Source of the DNA: Diphasiastrum complanatum
Taxonomy: Eukaryota > Streptophyta > Lycopodiopsida > Lycopodiales > Lycopodiaceae
Assembly (NCBI GenBank): GCA_029204225.1
Contig: CM055113.1
Coordinates: 29,536,805-29,600,804 of the forward strand
Length of the DNA: 64,000 bases
Reading direction: 5' to 3'
Both the position numbers and the translations under genes were made by a program. Under the pieces are notes generated by a model. The model had not been told where the DNA came from. It ran no database searches and saw only the letters and a list, made by a program, of their open reading frames with translations. Below are positions 1 through 9,273 of this stretch, one piece after another (the first letter of the stretch is position 1; each line of letters begins with the position of its first letter).

Positions 1-662
1 AAAAACCATGTAGAATAGTGTTAATTGTGTACACAAGTGGGTCCCACACATGTGAGGCCATGATGCCACATGGGAAACCCATCCTAATGTAGGTTAGGTC
101 AAGTCAAGAGAGTTGGTCATGACTATTTGGTGGTCATCCCTACTTTATAGGACCTACACCTAAGTTTAAGGTGAAAATTTGACCAACTAGCTACCTACCA
201 AGCATAACTCTAGGAAATAGACTAGGGTTTCATTTTAGGTCAAGGAGAGTGAGTTAACTTCCTTATTACATGCTGGAAATCCACCTAACTTCAAGAAGGA
301 AGTCGAATTTGCTATGTATTCCCTCTCTCCATAGTGAGAAGATAGAAAATTTTTGGAGCTCATTGGCAATCTCAAGCTAGTTCACTATGTACATTGAGTT
401 TTTGTGATCCAAATGAGACCAAATCAATTTCTACTTGTTTCTCAGGTTGAAGGCCGTAATACAGCCTGTAGTACACACGTGTGGGCTCTGATTTCAATGT
501 TTATCAATGCTTTTGATTGTTAGTGCTTGTTGTTTGTCAAATTGCCAATCTAGATCAACTTTTTTGTGTCTAGTTTTTTGATAGATTGTTAAGCAAGCAT
601 TCAATCACTCTTGTGGATCTTTTGTAGGTCCATTTATGGTCCTAAAGTACAGTACTTTCACA
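1..662 (+). repeat. 5' LTR of family-1 copia (left end cut by window)
   Basis: Position 1 corresponds to 3754 in the 3' copy and both end in ACTTTCACA. The match is colinear over 662 bp with about seven substitutions. The LTR contains a CACACGTGTG palindrome near 474-483, in the downstream third. It ends directly before the primer binding site. Confidence 0.92.
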
Positions 663-676
663 TGGTATCAGAGCCA
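663..676 (+). other. Primer binding site, initiator tRNA-Met type
   Basis: TGGTATCAGAGCC follows immediately after the LTR end. This is the standard primer site of plant copia elements, complementary to the 3' end of initiator tRNA-Met. Confidence 0.9.
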
Positions 677-1098
677 AGTACAAGAGCATAAGCCATTGAT
701 CTAATGCAAATCCATTTTTACCAAGTTTTGGTGCTAAAAGCTAGTATTGAGAGGGCAAGCTAGAATCTTGATTTTGGTGAGGAGATTTGATCCCAAACTT
801 GGTAGGGGTCCAAATACGTACTGTCCACATGTGTGGGCACCTCTGGACCTGCATTTAATGCATGGTATTCATTTGATCCAAAGAAATTCAATTTGTGAGC
901 TATTGGTGTAATTTTTGGTGGAGATCCTAGGATAATCTACCAAGATCATTTGCCATTGATTAGATTTGAATTTGTTTCATAGAATCTAATTAATCTAGGC
1001 TGAGTTCAAGTCCTATTAAGGTTAAAAACAGGTCTTGAAAGTACACCAAGAAGGAAGAAAGAGATTAAGTCATTTTTTTGTCCAAAAATAGCCAAAAT

Positions 1099-1441
1099 TG
1101 GCAAGATTTGATTGTAAGTAGATTTCACATCATCTTATCTTCACTCCAACTTTGTGAGGGAGTGCTAGAACTGAGATTATAAGTCCATTTGTTGGATTAG
1201 AAATCTAATTTGAGTGAAAAAGTACAAGAGAGACCTTAGTGAGTTTCTAGAGACAATCAAATCCATTTCTTGGCAAGATTTGTTTGAAAGTAGTTTTCAC
1301 TTCATCTTATCTTCATTCCATCTTTGTGAGGGAGTGATAGAACTGTGATTATAAGTCCATTTGTTGGATTAGAAATCAAATTTGAGTGAAACACTGCAAG
1401 TGTGAGACCTTTGTGAGTTTCAAGTCAATCAAATCTATTTC
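1099..1441 (+). repeat. Tandem duplication of about 171 bp in the family-1 leader
   Basis: Two direct copies (about 1099-1269 and 1270-1441) each start near TTGGCAAGATTT and end near CAATCAAATC-ATTTCTTG. They differ by scattered substitutions and small indels. They lie in the untranslated leader between the primer site and the gag start. Confidence 0.8.
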
Positions 1442-1465
1442 TTGTTTGTAGAAGTCACTAGTAAG

Positions 1466-2626
1466 ATGGGATCTGCTGGAGCATACCTTCTAGAAGCTAG
1501 TGAGAGATTGAATTCTACAAATTATGCTATTTGGAAGGTTAGAATGGAGTCACTCTTGGTGCTCCAAGACCTTTATGAGTTCTTGATTGAAGATGAAGAT
1601 GAACCTCTAGGTGCACAAGAGTTAGCTAGATACAAGAAGAGATCTAGGCTTGCACTTCATTGTGTGAAGATGAATGTGAGCAATGATTTGTTGAGAGAAG
1701 TATCAGCTTGTACTAATGCTAAAGAGGCTTGGGAGTCTTTAAAATCAATCTATGAGTCTAGCAACACTTCTAGAGTTCTTATGGTTAGAAATCAAATTTT
1801 GCAAAGCATGAGGAGAAGTGAGGAGAGTGCACAAGATTATGTACTCAGAATCAAGTCTCTAAATAGGGAGTTGGCTTCCATTGGAGAGAAGATTCATGAT
1901 GGAGAGCTTGTACAAATTGTCCTTAATGGTCTAGGAGATGACTTTGCAAATTTGGTCCAAAGTTTTGCCATCCAAGACACTTTGCCAACTATAGAAAAAC
2001 TTCACAGTGTATTAGGGGCTGAAGAGTGTAGGATGCTCCATGCAAAATCTAGGATGAGTTCCTTGTCTTTGCAGGTTGGTGATGAGAAAGCCAATTTCTC
2101 ATTCAAGGGCAAAAAGAAGACCAATGGAAAGAAGAATCATCCAAAGGAGGCCAAAGAAGAGGATGATGCATCAAGTTCAAAGGACAAGTCAAAGCAAAAA
2201 TGCTTCTTTTGTGGAAAGAAGGGGCATTATGCATCTGAATGCTACAAGAGGCTAAGAGCACAAGTGGAGGAGGACAAACAAGGAAACCTTGCAAAGGAGG
2301 AGGAGGAGGATGAAGTAGATGTATTCTTGATGGCATCTACATCCTCACCAACAAGCAATAGCAATTCAAGAGACAATTGGTGGATCGACAGTGGGGCTAG
2401 CTCCCACATGTCTTGTGAAAAGGACTTTTTCTCAACCTTACACTCATTCAATGATGCTAAAAAGTTTGTCTTTACTGCAAATGATGAAGAGTGTAGGATA
2501 GATGGTGTTGGCACCATCTCTTTGTATCTAGAATCCTCAAAATGCATGGATCTAGAAAATGTCCTTTATGTACCATCAATGGAAGATTGTTTAAGTTGGA
2601 AGCTAGTGTTGCTTTTGAAAGAATGA
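1466..2626 (+). CDS. gag: Gag with N-terminal part of protease, family-1 copia
   Basis: The gag polyprotein packages element RNA in cytoplasmic particles, and the attached aspartic protease normally cleaves the polyprotein. I chose the ATG at 1466 because MGSAGAYLLEASERLN matches the gag start of the family-2 element at 47916. Visible landmarks are a UBN2/copia-type gag domain (residues about 10-200), a lysine-rich stretch, one CCHC zinc knuckle (CFFCGKKGHYASEC, about residue 238), a glutamate run and the protease active-site motif WWIDSGASSHMS near residue 312. The frame is open for 386 codons. It ends shortly after VLYVPS, where the integrase N-terminus should follow, because pol is deleted there. 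Confidence 0.92.
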   Translation: MGSAGAYLLEASERLNSTNYAIWKVRMESLLVLQDLYEFLIEDEDEPLGAQELARYKKRSRLALHCVKMNVSNDLLREVSACTNAKEAWESLKSIYESSNTSRVLMVRNQILQSMRRSEESAQDYVLRIKSLNRELASIGEKIHDGELVQIVLNGLGDDFANLVQSFAIQDTLPTIEKLHSVLGAEECRMLHAKSRMSSLSLQVGDEKANFSFKGKKKTNGKKNHPKEAKEEDDASSSKDKSKQKCFFCGKKGHYASECYKRLRAQVEEDKQGNLAKEEEEDEVDVFLMASTSSPTSNSNSRDNWWIDSGASSHMSCEKDFFSTLHSFNDAKKFVFTANDEECRIDGVGTISLYLESSKCMDLENVLYVPSMEDCLSWKLVLLLKE

Positions 2627-3655
2627 GCTTGGCGAAGGAGGAGATCACTCAAGAGGAGATCTTGGCAAAGTGTGATCTTGCTTGCATTGAGGAGGAGCAT
2701 CAAAAGGAGGAAGATCTTGAGGATCAGCCTCAAAGCATGAGAGTTCCAAGGGAGTCCTCAATGACAATGGCCGAGTCATCAAATTGCATGCAAATTGTCC
2801 ATTCAAGTGTGCATCTTGCAAGGGTGGTGAGCATTGGAGGGTCTACTATCTTTGAATACTTTTTGGAAAGTATTAGTAGACATGAGGTGACTTGTTTCTT
2901 ACCTTTAAGATCCATGGTGTTTATTACTTTGTATGACAAGACAATGAAATGGGATGCTTTGAAATCTACATTTGTTGTTGATAAAGCAATTTCATTGGAT
3001 AACTATTTTTATAATAGTTTGAATAGAGTCATAAAAGATGAAACATCATTTGCTTTGGAAATCTTTGTGTCCACATGCTTTGTGCATGATCATTCCAATG
3101 TAAGGAACAGAGATTATCCTATTTCAATGATAGGAATAATGGTAGTGTTTTGCTCTTCAAGTAGAGATTGTAGAATCTACTTGTTTTCAACCAAAGAATT
3201 TGTCAATGGTGGAAATGTGATCTTTCAAGAGTGGAAGATTTGTAAACTTGAAGAAGCACCTTTGGATCAACACATTATTCAATTCATTGATGTTTTGGAG
3301 TCAAGTCAAGTGGAGGATCAAGCTCAAGACCCAAGGACTCCAAGAAGAACCTTGAGTATCAAGATGGAGCCATCTAGGCTCAATCATATGGATCAAGCAA
3401 GGCAAGTTGTCTTTGGCAACATTATGTATGCACTTAATATTTTAATTGATGTATCTTCAAGTGCACAAAATGCCTTGGAATCCATGTCTTGGCATGATGT
3501 TTAGTTTTGAACTGTGCTACATGTATATAGACACATTTATGGAACATCTTGTAAGGGATCCTCTAAGAGGTGGTGAAAGATCCTTCATGGACATCATTCT
3601 CTATTGGAGTCTCAAAAGTTCCTTGTTTGTAGCTGGATTTTTTAGACACTTCTAA
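2627..3655 (+). pseudogene. Family-1 pol scraps (integrase tail, RT N-terminus, RT/RNase H linker)
   Basis: This stretch keeps short colinear pieces of pol and lacks the rest. Around 2590-2640 a GRLFKLEASVAFERMSLAKE segment matches the protease-integrase linker of family 2. Around 3160-3500 a segment with RIYLFSTKEFV and PRTPRRTL...KMEPSRL matches the family-2 integrase C-terminus and first RT residues. Around 3575-3610 ERSFMDI matches the RT-RNase H boundary. The HHCC zinc finger, the integrase DDE core, the RT YVDD motif and RNase H are absent. The long frame 2542-3504 is therefore a deletion product and not a normal protein. Confidence 0.8.
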
Positions 3656-3714
3656 AACCTTTCATTCATCTATCAAGAGAGTTGCAAATAGATCAAGCTA
3701 AATTTGAGGCATCT

Positions 3715-4415
3715 TGTGAAGAATTGCCAAAAATTGGCAAATCTAGCTTGATCAAAAACCATGTAGAATAGTGTAAATTGTGTACACAAGTGGGTCCCAC
3801 ACATGTGAGGCCATGATGCCACATGGGAAACCCATCCTAATGTAGGTTAGGTCAAGTCAAGAGAGTTGGTCATGTCTATTTGGTGGTCATCCCTACTTTA
3901 TAGGACCTACACCTAAGTTTAAGGTGAAAATTTGACCAACTAGATACCTACCAAGCATAACTCTAGGAAATAGACTAGGGTTTCATTTTAGGTCAAGGAG
4001 AGTGAGTTAACTTCCTTATTACATGCTGGAAATCCACCTAACTTCAAGAAGGAAGTCGAATTTGCTATGTATTCCCTCTCTCCATAGTGAGAAGATAGAA
4101 AATTTTTGGAGCTCATTGGCAATCTCAAGCTAGTTCACTATGTACATTGAGTTTTTGTGATCCAAATGAGACCAAATCAATTTCTACTTGTTTCTCAGGT
4201 TGAAGGCCGTACTACAGCCTGTAGTACACACGTGTGGTCTCTGATTTCAATGTTTATCAATGCTTTTGATTGTTAGTGCTTGTTGTTTGTCAAATTGCCA
4301 ATCTAGATCAACTTTTTTGTGTCTAGTTTTTTGATAGATTGTTAAGCAAGCATCCAATCACTCTTGTGGATCTTTTGTAGATCCATTTATGGTCCTAAAG
4401 TACAGTACTTTCACA
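3715..4415 (+). repeat. 3' LTR of family-1 copia
   Basis: It begins TGTGAAGAATTG and ends TTTCACA. From 3754 onward it matches window positions 1-662. A CACACGTGTG palindrome sits at about 4227-4236. Confidence 0.88.
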
Positions 4416-4416
4416 C

Positions 4417-4915
4417 ATCTCAACAATTAGAGGAGGAGGAAACGAGAAAGAAATATCATAAGCATTGCAAACATCACAAACGAAGTGATGTGCCGAATTT
4501 CGATTCTTATATTGATTTTGAGTTGTCCATTTCTAGCGACTCAAGCTCCGACTCTTCATCTTTTGAAAACGTTAAAAAAAAACTAGGAAGCATAAAAATA
4601 AGGATGAAGATAGGGAAAAAAACACCTATTTGGAATGATGAAGGGGTCACTACAGAGTTTCAACAAGAGAAAATACAAATTTGCAAAAATTGTAATCAGG
4701 AAGGACATTATTTTAAATATGAATGTCCAAATGGCCACGATATTGTCATCTGTAATATGTATAATCACTAGACTAATGATTGTAGAATTTTACAGGATGC
4801 ACACACTGCAAGAGCATTCGCAATACAGATGCAGTAGCAACAGCAACCACAACCACAATTACAACAGTCACAACGACATGTATTTTGTGCTCCCAAATTC
4901 ATAAAATGGAGCAGC
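4417..4915 (+). pseudogene. Ty3/gypsy-type gag C-terminal remnant
   Basis: An open frame to 4771 encodes a lysine/histidine-rich stretch, a serine-aspartate-rich acidic stretch and a zinc-knuckle-like segment CKNCNQEGHYFKYEC. The spacing is CX2CX4HX5C, one residue longer than a normal knuckle, so it is either degraded or shifted. A glutamine-rich segment and CAPKFIKW follow to about 4915 in another frame. The knuckle and glutamine-rich tail suggest a gypsy gag end. A gypsy protease piece on the same strand at 12276 could be the continuation, with the DNA transposon inserted between them. It directly abuts the family-1 LTR. Confidence 0.5.
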
Positions 4916-5103
4916 ATTTGATATATAAATGTATATTTTTCTATGAATTCTATACATGCATTTTTTTTCTATGCTATCTATATTTGTTCTGATCTTAATT
5001 TAGTATAACTACATCATCCTTTGCACCATCATCAATAAGGCTGAAGCCTTGCCGTAGCCAGTATACTTAGGATGATTTCTTGTCTAAATCTGTACACCTG
5101 GCT

Positions 5104-6741
5104 TTATGTGTACTTAGAAAGTGTAAACTGCAAAATAGAACATTCATGTATTAGTAATGGCTAAAAACATCAACAAAATAGAAAACTAATCATGATTTCA
5201 AAATAAGAATAAACAGAATTTATTACCTTAGAAATATCAACATCTTGTTGAAAGTTGAACCACTCAAAAAATAGCTTTGCATTGTATAATGTGTACCAAC
5301 CACAGCTGAATGAATCATTTTGCTGGGGGTGACTGCAAAATAATTCAACACACAAGAAATCAATTATGAAACAGAATGAATTAGAATGAAACAATTACAT
5401 TAGAATACTGATTTCAAAATGCTATTAAGAAAGACAGGATTTACCTCCAAACTGACGATCTGCCAATCCACGGAATGGGGAACATCTGTAGGAATATATT
5501 TACTTAGATATGGAAGATATATATCTACATCCTTATGTGTATTTCTCGTCAAATTCATCTTGATACAAAAGCCTTTAATACTATTATTTACAGATCTCTT
5601 AATAGATATCAGGTTTAAACTCCAGTGGCCACTGCAAAATAAGATTGAAAGTTCTTTAGCGGCAATTCTGAGAACTAATTAAATTGACAATGCCAATGTT
5701 AATGCATAAAACAGCAAGAAGCATTTAATATATCCTACTTGGTATGATAAGGGATGAGTAGATACTTTGTTGCTGTCCACTTGTCAGACACTGTGACAAT
5801 GTGTCATTATTCTCCTTGAAGGCTTGAAGCAAAAAGTTACTCAGCACCAGCAACTCATTGGATGAACCTCTTGCAATGTCATATTGCAAGAGTGTCAGCC
5901 CAGACTCTATCACAGAATCATTGATAGAAGCTCGTCTGTCTTTGAGATCCAAGCAATCTAGAACTCTAAAATTAATACTAAAATCAAGTTCATCTAGTCT
6001 AAAACAAAAAGGAGTACCAATTGTATTTATGGCATCAGATATGTCTTTCTCAAATTTAAGATAATCATCCGAATCTATATATGTATAAAAATTTGGAGGA
6101 AGAGGAGGAGGTGGATGTGTAGTATCTACAATAATTAAAGGGGTATCCAAAACAAATGTAGCTATATTTACAACATTATCAACAACAACGTTATCTACAA
6201 TTGATTTTGGGTTAGGTTTCATAGAATCTGTGGTGTCTACCCTCTTTACTTTCTTTGGAGCTCTCTTGGGGGCTGTCTGCTTCCTAGGATGCTTCGTAGG
6301 AAGATCAGTCCTATCTAGAGGAGTTGGTCTGGGAGCAGCAGGCTGAGATACGTGTAACCTGCAAAACCTCTCCCTCATTCTCATCAAGAGCTGAAAATCC
6401 TTGGGAATTATGGTAACTCTCTTGGAATGGATGGCAAGCAAAAATGAATCTTCAAAAAAAAGACTAAGGTAATCTTCAGCAGCCCACTGAAGGCACTGAA
6501 GAGCACTGAATGTAAATCTGACCAACTTTTCGAGATCATTTCTTGTTATGTTTCGGACAGCATGGTAGAATGGAGCTCTTGGGATCAACAGAGCAGTTGA
6601 TCTCTGATACTTGCATATCTCAGAGAGCCACCTGTTGCAATTGCGCATTCTAGATCTAGCAGGAGGTGAAATGGCAACCGCAGGGGCTGAGGATGAGCCA
6701 GGAGAGAAGAAGTCCCTCCTTGTCTGCTTTCTCCTATCCAT
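5104..6741 (-). pseudogene. Histone H3/CENH3-like domain fused to Ulp1 (C48) SUMO protease, four exons
   Basis: The ATG at 6739-6741 opens a 334-codon first exon (6741-5739). Residues 1-9 (MDRRKQTRR) resemble the H3 tail start. Residues 41-126 are an H3 histone fold: EICKYQRSTALLIP, VRNIT, WAAEDYL, FFEDS, AIHSKRVTIIPKDFQLL. The LLIP-APF, VR-IT and AAEDYL features, and a loop 1 one residue longer than canonical H3, resemble plant CENH3 (recalled, not aligned). A basic nuclear-signal-like stretch (150-167) and a proline run follow. INDSVIESGLTLLQ (273-286) opens a Ulp1 domain. Exon 2 (5631-5445) has GHWSL with the catalytic His-Trp, but MNL where an Asp-Ser-Leu is expected. Exon 3 (5332-5227) has HPQQNDSFSCG with catalytic Gln and Cys. 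Exon 4 (5127-5104) ends FTLSKYT. Exon lengths 1003+187+106+24 make 440 codons, but the GHWSL frame of exon 2 is offset from the flanking exons, suggesting two compensating indels. I infer Ulp1-type SUMO/ubiquitin-like protease activity in the ancestor. Confidence 0.8.
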
Positions 6742-7568
6742 GGATGTGTACTATGCAATAGCGGACTTGTGCATGACGACGAGGATGAGCAGGGAAGGAT
6801 GATAAAGATCTCGCAGAGGACCGATATGTATGGACAGAATGTACGGTATGTCGGACCTGTGCGAGTTGAATATATGAAAGAGCGATTAGTTTTGAAGAAA
6901 GACGCACAAGTATGATACGGGGGGACACGTAGGCAGATGTATCGGACCTGTGCGCATGGAAGGCGGTAGGTGGAATTTCGATTGTGAAGGACGCGCACAA
7001 GTGCGATATGCGGAGCAAAAAAAAAAAAGTGAAAAAAATTCATCGAAGTTTGTGATTTTATATCGCGGTAGGAAAGAACGTCCTGTCACACGTGTGGGAG
7101 TTGTACGGACAAATGAGAGAGCAACATGTGTCACCCTATCACTTTACACATGTGGGATTTGTATGACCAAATGCGAGAGCGACACGTGTTGTCGAGCAAA
7201 TGAATGAACACATTACACATGTCCAGGTGTCATTTCACATGTGTCCAGATGTCACCTCACATGTACCAGTGCCTGTAGTCGAATCGAAAGTAGACACATG
7301 TCCATTGACCATTGACCACACATGCAAAAAGTTAGTATAAATGTCATAAAAACCAATTAATTTTTTTACCTTTTTCATTATCGAAATTTGCGGCATATCG
7401 CTCTTGTGCGCACGCATTGTTGTCCGTTTGCTTTCAACGACACCTATTTGCACACAAGTGCGATATTCGATATCTGCCTGCCATACATATCCCTCTTGTG
7501 CGCCATCTTGATAGTTAGTTTTGTTTCTGTGCTCCCTCGCGCACAAGTGCGATATTCACTTTACTTCC
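6742..7568. promoter_or_regulatory. Divergent intergenic region with inverted and direct repeats of GCGCACAAGTGCGATAT
   Basis: This is the shared upstream region of the histone/Ulp1 gene (left, minus) and the unknown gene (right, plus). Matches to GCGCACAAGTGCGATAT occur in both orientations near 6759, 6852, 6901, 6946, 6993, 7393, 7450, 7488 and 7538. The segments 6991-7013 and 7391-7413 are near-perfect reverse complements. Between about 7087 and 7266 lies a cluster of CACACGTGTG, ACATGTG, CACGTG and CACATGT motifs of G-box/E-box type. Several overlapping reading frames cross the region on both strands, but they are only by-products of the repeats. Its position suggests a bidirectional promoter, and the repeat array could also bind transposase. 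Confidence 0.65.
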
Positions 7569-9139
7569 ATGGCCTCTTCCTCAAGATCCTCATGAGATTC
7601 AGGCTTGAGTTCATTTCTTAGTGAATTTGGGATTACTGAAAACCTAGACTACTTCCACAGCCTATTCAGGCCATATTCACATATTTTCAGGACTGCACGA
7701 CCAAATTCTGACGTTTTTTATGAACATTATGTTAGATTTAGAGATATACTTAGTAAGCATGTTTTCTCCATAGGTTCACTCCAGTACATGCATTATACTA
7801 ATCTTGTTCATTTCTTCCCAGCTTTCAGACATAGACTGGATAGAATGTTTACCAAATTGTTTGATCTTTTCAGAAGCAGTTCATTGTGTCCTTATTGCAA
7901 CAAGAAATGTCGATCGGTTGAATATCATAGTGGTTTCATACTTTTCATGTTAGTTCAGATCCCAGATGATGAGGAAGTTTCTGTTGGTGACTCTCCTTTT
8001 GCATCATCCTCTGTTCAGTCAGCTATTAAAGATATCAGTCACTTTTTTATCGACACTTTTGATAAGGAAAGTGACTTTATTGATGTAAATACTGATTCTC
8101 TATTGTATTCTTTTATTGGCCAAAATACATCTGCTGATGAATCCAACCCTATAGAGGAGTCTAAATGTCTATTCAATTTGCCTATATATTATATTAATGA
8201 CGATGTATATTTTACTATTGCTGATTTATGTAAAAATTTTTACTATTGTAAAGACGAGGTTCTATGTTTATTATCCGCCACAATTTCCAAATTCTCCGAC
8301 TTTGTAGATTTTGAAACAGATGACCTTGTTGCTGGTATTGATTTTGATGATGAGGAGGGACTTATGACCGGTGAAGAATGCCTGACTAAGACTTTATTAA
8401 ATATAGCTGAGGATGGGCGAGGCAGACCATCCGATGAAGAATTCATGGCATTTCAATCCCAGATGGGCTTCCCTCATCCATCATTATTGCATTTCACTGA
8501 TGATTCCACTTCAGTACATGGTCATTATATTGATCATCCTGATCCGGTTGCTGCTGATGGTGAAGAATGTGTAAGTGTTTAAACTTCCTTGCATTAGAAT
8601 GTTCTTAATCACTGAATGTATTAAAAATTTTTTAATCATTTAAAGTATTAGAATGTTTTTAATCACTGAATGTTTTATTGCTAACATATTTCCTATTGCA
8701 GGATGCTCTCATAATAGATGATTTTGCTGCGAGACCAGGTGGTTTCAGACAACATGCAGTGTCGTTCCAGAGGGATAGTGGACTTGGCCACTATCTTAGG
8801 CATCTCCTGAAGAATGAGATCTGCATTGCTCATTCCAAGCTAAGCCCAGTCGGGGAGAGTCTTATAATGGCAATTAAAGCTTTATCATTTTACCTAGGAG
8901 GACATAAATTTGTAAAGACAAATAAGATCATTTTTGTCAAAAGATCTTATGTTTTGAACATTTTAGGCTTTACTGATGGGAATGTTCCTTTAAGGAGCTC
9001 CCATTATTCATTGTATTCCACTTATATTGAGCTTAGTGGAAATAAGGATAATGCACATCTATTAGATGCATACGCTAGCAGAGAATTTCTTCATGACAAT
9101 ACTGCCATAGAATCTGACACAAGATCTGATGATGAATAG
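7569..9139 (+). pseudogene. Unknown two-exon transposon gene (about 480 codons), premature stop at codon 9
   Basis: I do not recognise a family. The likely start is the ATG at 7569 in good context (CTTCCATGGCC). It reads MASSSRSS and then meets an in-frame TGA at 7593-7595, possibly from CGA. The frame is then open to the intron at 8571-8701 (GTAAGT...TTGCAG), which joins in phase, and on to the stop at 9137-9139. Visible features are an aromatic-rich N-terminal third, a CPYC-X3-C-X5-H group that could bind zinc (about residue 107), an acidic centre and a moderately hydrophobic C-terminal 145 residues starting DALIIDDFAARPGGF. A decayed homologue at 36318-37440 has its own ATG at the equivalent place. 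It is divergent from the histone/Ulp1 gene and convergent with the transposase, with its 3' end 134 bp from the transposase stop. Confidence 0.7.
8571..8701 (+). other. Intron of the unknown transposon gene
   Basis: The donor is GTAAGTGTTT after GEEC, and the acceptor is CCTATTGCAG before DALIIDDF. Exon 1 from 7569 holds exactly 334 codons, so the frame continues unbroken. The homologue at 37.2 kb also has GTAAGTTC and a TTTCAG at the matching place, so the intron is conserved. Confidence 0.85.
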
Positions 9140-9273
9140 TTGATACTTTGTGTTTTGGTATAATACAATCAATACATTTACATTGAGTATTTCTCCTTCC
9201 TTGTTCAATGAATTTGCAAAGAAATTCTGAACATGTCATGATTTGATGACAATGATGATCTTCTACTCAACAA

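Larger units (their letters stand above)
1..4415 (+). mobile_element. Family-1 Ty1/copia element, internally deleted
   Basis: The window opens about 39 bp inside the 5' LTR. The 3' LTR at 3715-4415 repeats it with no net length change. By eye the two LTRs differ at about seven of 662 positions, so the insertion is recent. Between them lie a tRNA-Met type primer site, a long leader, an open gag-protease frame and only scraps of pol. Integrase catalytic core and most of reverse transcriptase are missing, so this copy must be mobilised in trans. It is a sister of the complete family-2 element at 46424-52499: the gag and pol scraps align, but the LTRs differ. The target duplication cannot be checked because the left end is outside the window. 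Confidence 0.9.

Noticed and set aside
2103-2547. Minus-strand frames opposite family-1 gag
   Set aside because: Antisense shadows of the zinc-knuckle and glutamate-rich coding region.
2542-3504. A 320-codon plus-strand frame as a novel protein
   Set aside because: Its middle and end align with the integrase tail and RT start of family 2. It is a deletion product of pol.
5858-6802. Plus-strand frames opposite the histone/Ulp1 exon
   Set aside because: Antisense to a strongly supported coding exon.
6585-7546. Several overlapping frames on both strands (minus 7043-6585, 7018-6734, 7134-6886, 7546-7235; plus 6950-7207)
   Set aside because: They overlap each other in all frames, lack motifs, and arise from the inverted repeats of the divergent control region.
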